Shown here one piece after another: positions 49,253 to 60,885 of a DNA stretch of 64,000 bases. Source of the stretch: Schistosoma mansoni (Eukaryota > Platyhelminthes > Trematoda > Strigeidida > Schistosomatidae); contig NC_031495.1 in NCBI RefSeq assembly GCF_000237925.1, forward strand, positions 11,766,460-11,830,459, read 5' to 3'. The notes beneath the pieces were generated by a model that saw only the letters and a list, made by a program, of their open reading frames with translations, was not told the DNA's origin and ran no database searches. The stretch's first letter is position 1. Every line of letters begins with the position of its first letter. Position numbers and translations under genes: made by a program.

Positions 49253-49392
49253 TGTTATATCCGAGCAAAGACTTAAGTATGTGTCATTTCCGGGACTTAT
49301 TAATGGACGATTATCCCATGTATATTCTTATTGTCTAACTATTGAGTAATTAGATTGTGTATATCTATATTCATCTTATTATAAGCTTTATT
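49253..49392 (+). mobile_element. Partial LTR fossil (TGTTAT family)
   Basis: It starts TGTTATATCC and continues with TATTCTTATTGTCTAACTATT and TCTTATTATAAGCTTTATTTG, matching the first quarter of the LTR at 22151-22658. It is squeezed between the Boudicca-like fossil and the gp210-like pseudogene, so it marks a third insertion event. Confidence 0.6.
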
Positions 49393-50543
49393 TGTTTTGC
49401 ATAAGGTTCTACAGGTTCAACAGTTAAATGAACAGTCACAGTACCAGGTTTCAGACCAACAAGAACCATTCCAGATGCTAAGTGAGTTTCATCCACATTA
49501 ATACCGAATCAGTCAAGCCAATACTCTAAACGAACAATAGAGTTAGGTTCAGGTGGATTCAAATGCCAACTAAAGCGTAGTGGAAGATTGACAACGGCCA
49601 TTCCCAAAGGAGAAACAATATTTGATATTGACTGGTGTTCAGAATAATAGGGACTGCATGCTGTACTTTAACCCATAACTGTGTTGAACCACAATCGCCA
49701 GAGCGTCCAGGAGGACATGCAAGAAGAAAATGTCGATCAGACCTATCTGAATTAGATAATTCTGAGAGATGAGCATTGGAAGAATCAGAGATTTGAGGAG
49801 TAATTTCATCCAAGTTAGCGAGTGGGCATCTAATTCGTACGCCAGACGACGCCACAGTATGAATTTTGCAAAATGTCTCTGAATAAATAACATAAGCACC
49901 ACGCTTTTCATCTAAACTTGAAGAAAGTTTATTCCCTGTCATGCCTACCACACGAGCACGAGTATTTGCCAAACTCAAGGATCCAGATGCACGTAATAAG
50001 ACACTGGAAGGGTTTGTCTTTACAATAACTGTACGACTTAAGATAGACTCAGGAATAAATTCCAGTAAAGTTTGACTAGGACCACCCACTGCATGGAGCT
50101 CGTATTCTGCTCTTAGAAGAAGTTACATGGAATCAAACGTAAGGGTGCAAAAACCTGAATCTCAACAGCGTTACTTTGAACAGTCGGTTTACCATGTGAT
50201 AAGCCGGGTACTATGAAAGTTACCATTAGTCTAGAAGTACCGAGAGCAATGCCTCGGACTGTAAATTGACCAGAAAAAGGTTCTTTAGCATTTGACGAAT
50301 CACAAATCCAGAATGAATCTGAAGGGACATCATTTTCAGGTACGCAAAGTATTCTTTTTCAGTCACGTGATGATTCTTTATGACCAGTAGATGTTGAATG
50401 ACTGACATGGTCACTGATGACTGACAACTTCAGTAAACCAGTAAACTTTGATGGTAATGTGATTCCATCTGTACCTGTAGCCTCCACAAAGGCAGTAACC
50501 TCATCACAAAGTTGTATTTCACTGTGAACTCGAAGATTACGGA
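49393..50543 (-). pseudogene. Processed copy of a gp210/NUP210-like coding sequence
   Basis: The minus strand reads about 380 codons of one protein without introns: RNLRVHSEIQLCDEVTAF (50541-50490), ... SGQFTVRGIALGTSRLMVTF, QVFAPLRLIP (50155 on), ELHAVGGPSQTLLEFIPE (50105 on), AYVIYSETFCKIH, SGVRIRCPLANLDEI (49840 on), LPLRFSWHLNPPEPNSI (49580 on) and LKPGTVTVHLTVEP (to about 49405). The bacterial Ig-like repeats, the PLRLIP...GGP phrase and the GVRIRCPL block are the style of nuclear-pore membrane glycoprotein gp210, which anchors pores in the nuclear envelope. There is an in-frame stop near 50353, a shift near 50120, another shift near 49605 and a stop near 49518. Lack of introns plus breaks point to a retrocopy. 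The 5' end joins a LINE scrap. The NUP210 name rests on recalled family style. Confidence 0.6.
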
Positions 50544-50685
50544 GCTGAAACTTGAAGAACTACCACAACCATAACTAAAAGGGCAAAAGTATTTCTAAAC
50601 AATTGTCTACACATCATACTGAATGTCCGTTGGTCAGATACCATCAGCAACAAGCTACTGTGGGAGAGAAGAGGTAGTTAATTAA
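50537..50685 (+). mobile_element. SR2-like LINE fragment joined to gp210-like copy
   Basis: Plus-strand text gives GAET-like then RTTTTITKRAKVFLNNC, LNVRWSDTISNKLLWERRG, the same C-terminal region of SR2 found at about 1030-1190 on the minus strand. It begins exactly where the gp210-like coding text ends, in the opposite direction. Confidence 0.7.
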
Positions 50686-50689
50686 TGAA

Positions 50690-53245
50690 TAACAACTAAT
50701 ATCTCATGCTTTTATCTACGTTTATTGTTTTGGACGTTTTCGAACAGGTTTATGTTGAAGTGCGTCAGTTTCAGTAGAAAACGTTATTACAAAGATGCTA
50801 ACAGAAACAGCTTTGTCTGTTGAAATGATCCACAAATTAATGGATGACATGAAGTCTTAGATGAATAACATCATTTTTTTGTTTAGAACATCAGTAACTG
50901 TGCTAAAAGCTGGTACAATTCTTGGAAATTCAGATTTCGATGGTGAAACTAGTAGTCTCAAAAAAGGTTAGTGGGTTGACTAATTAGTATCGTCCCCCAT
51001 TGTAAGTGCCTCTGAGAAGTTTCAGTTTAACACTTAATCGAACAATTTATGAAATCCGGCTTTCCTGTATCTGGGCGGTTTTATTTTTAAAACATTGTTG
51101 CTTTGCTGAATTACTTTCCCTGAGCGATCTTACGTGATAATAATAGAAGCAAAGTGAGTCGTCCTTCTTGTTACTTAGAATCGAGTAATTGGAATCCTGA
51201 AGTAACTGATAAATGAACTACGAATTAATATCGCCAAACTGTTCTTGCCTCACGGAGTAGTGGACTTGCAAGAACGCAAAGCGTTCACATATTCTGAACC
51301 AACTTCTTACTTAATGTAATTTGATTTTATATCAGATCTAAGTTTGGGTAATCCTAGAAAACTCTCTGTCTTTACGGAAACAAGTGAGCCGACAGGATAA
51401 GCTGAGGAAGGACGAATTAAAAACTAGAGACATGTGATGGATATAACGGTCATGATATGGGTACCATCCTAGTTAACGTTCATCATATAAATTAATACAC
51501 GTTTGGATACTAGAGGTAATGAATTTTGAGTTAATTTCTTTCTTTCCAGTATGGCACTTTCACCGACCACTTGAAATAGCAGTAAGTCATTTCCCAGTTC
51601 ACTAATGTTAGCCTTTTACCCTTCACGTTCAAACTTTCGGTCAAACTAGCTATAGTGGGAAGTAATTCATATGCAACACAAAAGGGTTCTGTGAAACAAT
51701 CGACCTTACCAGTCAGTGTTTGGGGTTAAACATCTTGATATATTGAGTAAACAATATCTACTGTCCTACATCAGAATAGTTTGATCCGAATAAAGTAAAC
51801 TAACCTTCAGTAATTAAAGGCATCACTTCAATTTTATTGTAATGGACATAGTGTTCTAGTTAGTTCCACATTACATGAAATAATAAAAAGCTAACCTCCT
51901 CAAAAGTCATTTGATACTGAATACTATTGAAAAAGTGATTTCAATGTTTCTTTGAGATGGTCCCGTAAATTTTAATTTCAAGTGAAGGCACCCATAAACA
52001 ATCTGGAGAGTTTTGAAGGCGTTCTATGTACCTTAGACGCTGACGGCACCCATATGATGGACAGAGTGATGTGAACTATTGTGTAGATGATGGATTACCC
52101 ATCTGATCGATATAACGTATACGAACTGAGGCAAATGTAAGTGAAATTAGTGTGGACCGGTTATGGTAGCATCGTCAGGATACACTACCAGCTCACTACA
52201 GAAAGTAGCTTGAACATTGGTGATTAGACCCAAGGTGCAGTGACGCAAACATATGATTGGCTACTGAAGGACTGCATCATATACATAAATTACGATGCTT
52301 AGGATGGTTGGGATGAAACTATTGTAAGCGCCTACACTCGTTAGCAATACCAGTCTACCTTTCTGTACTGCTGCAAATATGATTCAAAGAAACAGTAAGT
52401 ATTCGGTGAATGGTTTTCGTTGCATAAAATTTTCAACGCAATATGTAAAGCTGGTTCAAAGTTATTGTAAACCATGACCATAAAGTTGATATGACCGTTG
52501 TTCTTAAAAGAAAGCATTTATCTGGATAAACCGAGAGAGTATCTGATTACTGATGAACTAATAATTGTAATGGGAATTACCTGTAAAAAGGCGCTGCTTT
52601 TGGAGTAGAAACTTTATTATTATTATTATTATTCACAAACATCTTATGGGTACGTAAGTGCTGTGAAGAAACCATTTCGGGTTTCTTCAAAAATGCAATA
52701 ATACACAAATTTCAATAATGTTAGCATTACATTTGCCATGTTTGAGAAAGGAAGGAAAAATAAAATATTAATAATAGAATAGTAATAATAAATCAGGTTT
52801 CTTTATGTGATTTTATATGGGATTCTATGTTCTTATTTCATCTAGATCATTTGCTGACGGAGCTGCCAAAAATAGAAGAGCAGATTAAAACGTAGTAAAG
52901 AAAATCGAGTTCTTGCCCATCTGATGGAAAATTCGGTCAAATAGCCATTTACTTTCCCAATGCTTCAGTGAAAAGGTAGTCCACGAGCGTTTGAAGTAGT
53001 CTATCGCCACACATTCAAACACGCTGCATATTAAGCATAAGACCCTTTGACTGCCTAGAGAAATGAACAGTACTGTGAACATACCCATTTTCATGTGAGT
53101 TCCTTCGCCCTCTCCAATTCGGAAATGTGATGCAACGACCAGATCCACAATTATCGATAATAACTAGTAGGAGCAAAGAATGTCTACAAAAATACGAACG
53201 AAGTTACTTTCTCATCTTTACTTGGTAATATATATATTAAATAGT
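50690..53245. other. No supported gene; (ATT)n at 52617-52632
   Basis: A frame at about 50904-50976 lies between TTTAG and GGTTAGTGG and could be a small exon (TSVTVLKAGTILGNSDFDGE), but nothing corroborates it. No other feature was recognised. Confidence 0.3.
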
Positions 53246-53248
53246 TTC

Positions 53249-54075
53249 AGACCATTTCAGGATACCCTCCTCAATCTGGTATTGTGTCAATATTATATCT
53301 TCTGGACATAATATTCTCTACACCATATTCTGGAGTTACAAGTGAGTACGTCATATCAAATGCAGCCAGCTCACAAATATTTAATTGTACACATAGTTTT
53401 AGTGACTGCCGACTACGTATTGCTTACGTCACTGGTGTCAATCTCTTTTATGCAGTGTATCCACCATATATCCAGCATGAGAGGCAGTTGCATTATGGAA
53501 CCAGTTTCTTCTCATTAGCAGACATCCTTTGGCATAACAAATCCCATACTGTGTTTACTTATGGGTAAACATGTTTGCGATTTCCTAACAAGACAGATAA
53601 GTTGTGGCTTTCCATTACCCAGAACTAGCGTTTTAAAACAACAAGCAAGTACAACATTCACCATGACATTTTTACGCTGAGGGAAAATATAATAAACAGG
53701 CTTCATCTGCATTTAGAAAACTGGTGCTTTTCTGACTCTTTGAAATTTGTTGAAGTTATATCCGAATTCTCCCCAGCTGTAGAGCTTTTAACAGAGTGAT
53801 GACGATTGGAGAAAAAGTTCAAGACGGCAGAAAACACATCAGAACTGGTAGACACATTAATATCACTCGACATCAGTCGAAAGTATCAGAACACATGGCA
53901 TAAAATATATTTAGCTACAGAATATAGAACAACACATGATTATTGGAATGATCCCTCTGTTGGAATGTCTTACAAAAATGCCCAGGATTTCCAAATGCAC
54001 ATGTGGGCGAAAATTCAGATGGCCCACGAACACATGAATCACTTTTTGCTCTTCAAATACAGGATGTTGGCATAG
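53249..54075 (+). other. Unrecognised protein-like frames (possible broken gene or exons)
   Basis: The plus strand is open at 53249-53568, with protein-like text (ASSQIFNCTHSFSDCRLRIA, GVNLFYAVYPPYIQHERQ), and again at 53806-54072 (DYWNDPSVGMSYKNAQDFQM, HMWAKIQMAHEHMNHF). The composition, rich in H, W, Y, D and N, is unlike random AT-rich frames. The stretch between is closed. A GTGAGT at 53341 could be a donor. Neither frame starts at a clear ATG with context and no family was recognised; a decayed retrocopy or two exons of an unknown gene are both possible. Confidence 0.3.
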
Positions 54076-54539
54076 AAAGTAAATAAAGCTGTGGGCACCC
54101 GCCCACGTGTTACATGTATTCGGGTATTTTGTTTATCTCCATTTCTCGTCTGTGGACGGCAACTTTGCGGCCTCACATCAATTTGCCATACAGTTTTTAT
54201 TATGATATGTACTATTTTAATGCAGTTGTCATTCAGTACCTGCGTGAAAGCTCGGGCAACTTTGATGTATTCTTTTGTATCATTGTAAATCACAATACGT
54301 GAAATGTACTGTTTATCAAGTCAGAGATGTACTATTATCAGATATTTTGACAAAAATGTGCTTGAAACAGGAAGAAAAGGCTGAAAATCCCACTACAGAG
54401 TTTCATTGGACAGAATTGGTATTTATTAGTTTCTTCTCTCTGTCTTGTATTTTAACTTTCATTTACATCTCTTTTTTACCCACAGTTTATGTTCTCCAGC
54501 CTGATTTGTTGGAGCTTCTGGTTGTTGGTCTTGGTTAAT

Positions 54540-55775
54540 GATTTACCTTTTAATGCCTAATTTACTGTTACACGTTCACCAACCATTAACAATAATGATC
54601 ACGTTTGACTAAACTCAAGGTCACGGAGTGATTCATTGTATAACTGTTAACCTTTGACTGTCTTCTCGGAATGGTCCCTGAAATCCTTGTTGATCTTCAG
54701 GTACGTTTTTAGCTGTTTCTTTTGTTGTTACGCACGTTAGTTTGTGCTAGGGAAATCCTTATCGTATAGCACAGGCTGTACTGTTTGAGGTATTTTGTAT
54801 TTTTGATATTATTCATTCTCCTTCTTAAATTATGGCTCTTTAAATTGAACACAGAGTTTGTATTTCGATGCAATTGAATACGAGTAACTCAGAAACGTTT
54901 CGTATGCTATACAGAAAAAGGTATTCTGACTTAATCGAAAGGGATTTGTTTCGTTAGTTTTGTGTTCAGACAGAATATTGATTTTTCGGTCTTTACAGGA
55001 CTCTTAAAACCTTTTAAACATGATTTATCTCCCTGAAGGATGGTAACCAATAGGGAAATCTCATTGTTTTTTATTAAATGCATTTTTAGACGATTATGCG
55101 TTATTTTCTTAAAGATTTTATAAATTTCCAGTGTTTAACCACAAGCAACTCTAACCATTATGAGGGTGTACTGTCGATTACTATGTAAAGCCCACACAAC
55201 TTATTCTAGCTTTTGAATAGGCCAGTTTATCCATTCTTTTTGAGTCACATTTTGACCTTGTTAGTTATTCGCTTATCAACCCTGAATTTTTTATGAGTAT
55301 ATGTGTGTACATCTTATCCCACTCATCATGTCTGTAGCTTATTTTTGTCTGACTATAAATATTGATTAACGCTTGGCTCACACGTCATCTTCACAGCACT
55401 TCATTGCGCTTCTCCAACCTACTTCGCTCCTCCTTATTTGTTTCGTCTCCCTGATCGCTTGTTCAAATCAGTGAGTGCATGAGATATAAATATTCAAAAT
55501 CCACTCTCTTATTTTGCTTATCTAATTCCGATATTCACCAACGCGGATTAGGTCGATAATTATGTATGAGGATGGACGATTATATATATTTCGATTGCAA
55601 TCATTTGATAACAATTGGAGCCAGATATCAGGCCATAAAAAGTGTTCTACTTTTCGCTGGAACTGACATATTATAGTGTGACTTATCTGAGGAAGAAAAA
55701 GCCATATTAGTAATGTTTGGCGCTGAAACCCTTTTCTAGCGCCTTTATATGTATTTATTTATATATATAGAAACT
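54540..55775. other. Gene-free stretch
   Basis: Nothing recognised apart from AT-rich sequence and short (TA)n runs near 55580 and 55760. Confidence 0.3.
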
Positions 55776-55779
55776 GTAT

Positions 55780-57965
55780 ATAAAATCACAATAAGTTTCT
55801 GATTAATTAGTCAAATATTGTTCATAAGTATGATGATGGATGTTTCTTTTAAACATGGTAACTTAACTATGTTTTTAGTTAATACAAGCTTATGTATCTG
55901 CTATAGAGATCGTGAATAAATTTCTGTAAATGGCCTCTGCAACCACCGACGAAATCGAAAACCGAAATTTGTTACATATGGATTAGTAATATTTAGGCTG
56001 TGCTTTACAGTAATTTCACAATGTTTGTAAACCGTGAAAAAATGGCATTATCATGAACGTCGTCACTGTATTTTTTTTAATCAAATTTCAGAGTCATGCT
56101 TAAAGTTCGTGAATCCGTTTGTTTGGTATCCGCGATTCGTTTTCTAATACTAAATGGTGAGGTAAAATCGTAGGACGGCTGGGGAATGAAGGACATTGTT
56201 TAAAACAAGCAAGACACTCATGGTTTTGTTCTATTTGTTGCTGTTGCGGCGTAAGTTACGGGATTTGAGTCCCAGAGTGAACATCAACTCTGAGGTGCAG
56301 GTAATCCAGCTGACGAGTTCCAAATAGGACGAAACGCGCGTCCGAAATTCCATTGCTGGCCACTGTCCATCTTTGCTTATAATCACAAACAATGTTTTCA
56401 TTCCTTGGAAAAAGCCTAATACAAGTGTGCACGCACTGCTTCAGATCCTTTGTCAACCTGGTGAGAGTTTGCATTATTTTGCACAACAAATATTGCTTGT
56501 AGTCATCTTCGTAAATCTTGTAAACTGGTGTGGTACCGTCGTCTATCATGTCTCTGAATAAACATTCGTTGCTTCATTATCATTTTGCAATATTGATTGT
56601 CTCTCCGCTGCAATATACGTCCAAATATCAGTCAGAGGAACTGTTTGCTATTTGGAGAAATCATTTTACGTGCCTACAAGTCCTCACTAGGAAAAGGCCA
56701 CTTATAAAGCAAGCGCTTTCTTATTCTAAAGTCTCACAGACGGTTACATGGGAACTTTATCGATATACCTCACCATAAAGCAAAGCTAAATACAACAATG
56801 ACTTTCGTGGAGAAGTTTACGGACCCATCATTGATACTGATAAAGCAAGAACAATATTTGATGTGGAAAAATAAGCCTACGAGTTGTATATATAGTCAAG
56901 TTAAAGACATATCCACGAGGATCTCTTTTAGTATACAGTTTCTGTCACATCTCATATTTCGAACCATGTTTTATATCGTAAAGCAAAGGCCGCGCAAATA
57001 TGCGTTAGGTAGACTTGAATCTTACTCGGTCAATAATAATTATTATTAATTAATGGCTTTATTCAATATTATAATCTGGTCCTTAGGTACTAATTATCAA
57101 ATTTGACTTCGACGTTCACTGCACACGTCCCATCGTATCTGTTCTTATTCTCCTATTTTGAATTCTATAGCTCCATATAGTCTACAAACACCGTCTACTT
57201 CGTCTTGGAAACGGAAATCATGTGTTATTGTGAAAGGCATTTGTGTCATCTAGTTTCCATCGAGTTCGCTGTCTAGGAATATGATTAACTTTGTGGTTTA
57301 TAGTTCATACTCGAATGAGCCTTTACTGAAGGGTTTTTCATGTATTCCAGAAGTATATGACGGCAGGGATGATGGCATGCCACAAACCATCGATATTTGC
57401 ACTGTAAAGTGCTTAGCCAGCCTATACTAAACTCTTCCCGAAATACTGATAACCTTTCTAATAAGTCTTTGAACCTCCTTATTTTTGACCTCTTGTTTGA
57501 CTGAGTTGGCATGCCTTGATCATAAAGATTATAAATGTAAAGACGTTTTCAGACTCCGAATGCCTGTGGTATCTTTAGACATAACCCTTTTTTCCGTGCA
57601 AAAGGAGCTAGTTAACTAACAAGTGGAACTACTAGTCGTGATGCATTATCCTTACAACACCTGCTGTCTCTTGTCTTGTTTTTAGTTTTCCTTAACAATG
57701 TCATTGGATTCCAATTCGTATTACATTGCTTTCTCGACCTTATCAAATTCTCAATAAAAGCGGTGAGGTTCTGTAGAGCGGTCTTCTTCCAAGATCAAGT
57801 TTTGAAGCAACAGTCGAGCAACGGACTACTTAAATACAAGAACACCGAAAAACCATGCAGTCCTACGAACACCAAACGAAACCACAGCGACTCAAATACA
57901 GAATGGCCACTGCACAACAAGCCGTTCGGGGAACAATTATTTAGCCTAACCTTTGAAAAATAAAA
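55780..57965 (-). mobile_element. Mutator-like (MULE) element remnant, copy 2
   Basis: Same architecture and orientation as 44300-46570, with an Sm-alpha-like SINE inserted at 56254-56385. The SWIM finger end is at 57285-57430 on the minus strand (CKYRW... HHPCRHILLEYMKNPSVK), parallel to CNCRT...YPCRHLLLAYVKRRT in copy 1. It is more decayed than copy 1. Confidence 0.55.
56254..56385 (+). repeat. Sm-alpha-like SINE 3' part with hammerhead
   Basis: It begins in the B-box region (GGATTTGAGTCCC) and runs through the ribozyme (56303-56350) to CCACTGTCCATCTTTGCTTA. Core CTGACGA (56310-56316), GAAAC and GTC are intact. The 3' strand of stem I has changed to CGAAATT, so it no longer pairs well with ATCCAG and cleavage is likely weak. 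Confidence 0.75.
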
Positions 57966-58815
57966 TCGTTCTGTTCGGTAGATACAAACTTATTTGTTTA
58001 AATGGAGTTAAGGGGGACCATGACGCGTTCAACAGGACTGCAGTGGTATTTTCACTAAAAAGCTAAGCGAGATTGTATGCCGACGTACGGCGCAATGAGT
58101 TCCATTAGTGTGTTTAAAGCTGTTGCTAGCATATCATAGGGCATTTGAGTAAGCAACTGTGAGACTGGACTTATTGAAGGTTAGGATGTACTTAGCGCAT
58201 GTGTAAACATCAACTGCCGTGACACGTCCTCGTGGCTGGAATAGGTAAGAAGGCCCCAGTTTGCAAGTCTTCTAAAAAAATGACGAAAATGTGTAATATA
58301 TCACATACATTTATAATATATCAATTAAGTGCTGAGGTGTTTGTGTTTCAAAATTTTTTTACGACTGTTAACTTCATGAAATAAAATAGCATCAGATTTA
58401 CAAATTTGTTAGAGAAGTTTCATTAACAATGAAATATCGAACAAATATTTACACCAGGTTTCCATTTGAAACTCTCACTGGCAACGTTAATTTGTAGTTC
58501 TTGTTTTTCTAATAAAGGGTAAAAGAAGTAACTCAAAAATACTGAAAGTTGTTGAGAGACTAAAGTGAACGTCTAGCATGCTTTTGAAAGGCTTTGGACA
58601 AGCTGATGTTAGTTGAGTCTTCCGTAAACAGTTTCAGAGGGTCATAGTTCTAACGTCAAAATGTTTGTAAAGTGTGTGAAAGCTCACTCCTGTTGGAAAA
58701 AAAGGAATGGCTTTAGTCAAAAATGTGGAATAGGCAAATAAACAAATCACATGTTTTTAAATAAAGATTTTATGCACTTGTGACTGACCCCGAGTTCATA
58801 AACATCAATTTAAGA
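57966..58815. other. Gene-free stretch
   Basis: No gene or element recognised. Confidence 0.3.
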
Positions 58816-58820
58816 TCATA

Positions 58821-59053
58821 TCAGATGCTACATCTTGTATAAAGCATAGTATGGGCTTGGTACCGTGTTGTACAGCTTTCATTAATTTGCTCCCATTTAT
58901 GTATCCCAATGTATCTGCATCTGGTCTGACGGGAAGATACACAAATAGGGTTAGTGTCTGATGGACCCGAATTCCCAGCTGTCAGAAAGAATCTTAAAGT
59001 TTGTCCACAGCCAGCTACATTTAACTCAGATGCAAAACACTCCTCATCCATGA
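58821..59053 (-). CDS. Possible cysteine-rich exon, unknown gene
   Basis: The minus strand shows TATACAG| then an open frame MDEECFASELNVAGCGQTLR... NPICVSSRQTRCRYIGIHKW ... up to ACACG|GTACCA, which could be an exon with acceptor and donor. Several cysteines (C5, C15, C38, C45, C60) suggest an extracellular domain. It lies downstream of the minus-strand start at 60165, so it could be a later exon of that gene. No family is recognised. Confidence 0.28.
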
Positions 59054-59563
59054 CTGTATACTGCTATTTTACAAGAAAGTAAAAACGCAGACATTTGGCT
59101 ACCCTGTTATTGATGTTTGCGCCGTGGAAATTGCTAAATTACAGTGATTTATAAATATGCTCAGAGTTAGACGCACAGTCCACAAAGAAACACCAAACAT
59201 ACTTATGTTTTTTTTCGAAATGAACGTTTTCTTACAATACATGACAGCAACAGCATCCAAGGCACTTATTTTCTTATTTGCAAACATACTGATTTGAATC
59301 AGTGAACTCATTAAAAACAGGCTGACATGGGAGTAATTACAGTTTATCTGTGGTTTTTATCAAAGGTTGGGTTACTACAATTAGTCTTTATCACTACTAC
59401 ATGACGTGTAACTTTTTGACGAAATGGATTAGGGATATGCTAAGTCTCCTGGAAATATGATAAATATGACACATCAGAATAACACCCTCGTGATTCCTCC
59501 TGTTCTGTACAAATTCTAAGCTCTCAACTTCGGCTTCCTGGAGATATATATATGGCATGAATG

Positions 59564-59905
59564 TGTATTGCCCCACATGTATAACGAGAACGCGATTGTT
59601 ATAATGGAAACAAATATCATTATAACCAATTATACCAGTGATTGTTTCACTGTACTTGTTTGTTTAACTGCACCAAAGACACTTTCCTTCCGTTGCCCGT
59701 GACCTTGCACGAACACACGTACGCTCACAAGTTCCGCCCGTAAACTTTGGCACGATCTCGGTATTCTTTCGATACCACGAGATCACCAACAAATATATCT
59801 TATCTGGACCACTAACAGGCTTCTAGTTTTCAGCCTACCGAGGGATCCAAGTCGATATCTGGCACGTAACCTTATTGTAGTGGTGATCATAGTCAATTGC
59901 GATTC

Positions 59906-59915
<10 letters not shown>
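59564..59915 (+). mobile_element. Boudicca-like solo LTR fossil
   Basis: It starts TGTATTGCCCC and shares with the LTR at 47663-48000 the blocks GTTATAATGGAAACAA, ATTATAACCAATTATACCAG, CACGAACACACGTACGCTC, GTAAACTTTGGCACGATC and TTTCGATACCACGAG. It ends near TTCCACA, next to a (TA)n run at about 59908-59942. No internal region remains. It lies in what may be an intron of the minus-strand gene starting at 60165. Confidence 0.8.
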
Positions 59916-59944
<29 letters not shown>

Positions 59945-60033
59945 CGTATTACGTGGTAACGCATACAAAAATCCACACTAATTGTTTTCTAGTTGTGACG
60001 ATCGAGCATGCTAAGGGAAATGAGCGAGCAGCT

Positions 60034-60165
60034 CTACTTACTTGACTGATCTGCTTCATTAAACGCTTCATGCACCATACTTAAGTATAGTAGAAGCATA
60101 TAGACTAAAACCAAGAATACTAAACTAAGCGGGTGTCCTAAATCTTGTTTCATTTGCAAAGACAT
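60034..60165 (-). CDS. Small membrane or secreted protein, or first exon
   Basis: The minus strand has a 43-codon frame from ATG (60163-60165) to TAG (60034-60036). It starts MSLQMKQDLGHP, then has a strong hydrophobic segment (LSLVFLVLVYMLLLYLSMV, residues 13-31), then a polar end HEAFNEADQSSK. The last codons overlap a donor (TCAA|GTAAGTAG, about 60037-60042), so this may be exon 1 of a longer gene running left. A possible 34-nt leader exon lies at 60241-60274 (GTTTTCAG| ... TTAG|GTAAGT). It would be divergent from the REI1-like gene, about 720 bp apart start to start. The function is unknown. Confidence 0.45.
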   Translation of the reverse strand: MSLQMKQDLGHPLSLVFLVLVYMLLLYLSMVHEAFNEADQSSK

Positions 60166-60885
60166 GTTACTCAAAATAGTTAAATGTCGATAATTAAGCA
60201 TATAAACCCAAAATACGAGCTATATTTCAGTAAGACTTACCTAACAGAAGATAAATGGTGATATTGTTTTGAAACTGAAAACAACAGTCGCTTACTCGTA
60301 AAAACATAGATATCAGCACAACTAACCTTTCTCCAGTAACATTATTCATTGAAGGTCTACTTGAGAAAAATCAACAATGTGATTGAACTTACTAGGATTA
60401 GGAACATCATCCTAGCACGCAGCGCATTCCGGAGTAACGCATTCAGATGTGGCAAATAAGAATGACAACCAGAGCGAAATTCACAGCATAATCCAGTTGT
60501 TTAGTAAAAAATACATCATCTCAATATAACAAATACAATGCTCCGTTCATGACTTATAGTTTCTCCACAGCTTTGATTCACTGAATTGATAGGGAAATGC
60601 CTGAAAATGTTTGCTGCTGTACAGTTATTGAAATTGATCAAGGTCAAGGCCAGGCACTGTTACGGATTGGGAATATCACGTTAGCAGACGTGGTTTTGGT
60701 TGGTAAATTATTTCAGCATAACGCTTGATATTACTAGTTGTCATAAGTTACGTTTTCTCATTCGACCTAAGTATATCCATTGAGTCATCGAGTTACATTA
60801 TCTGTTGCCCTCATTTTCAGCTCTCACATCGCACGCTCCATCGCTACTAGAGCTACCTTCAAATAAGACGCAACCCACCAAAGGC

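Noticed and set aside
52885-53148. 87-codon minus-strand frame.
   Set aside because: No recognisable motif, splice context or promoter; composition is compatible with chance.
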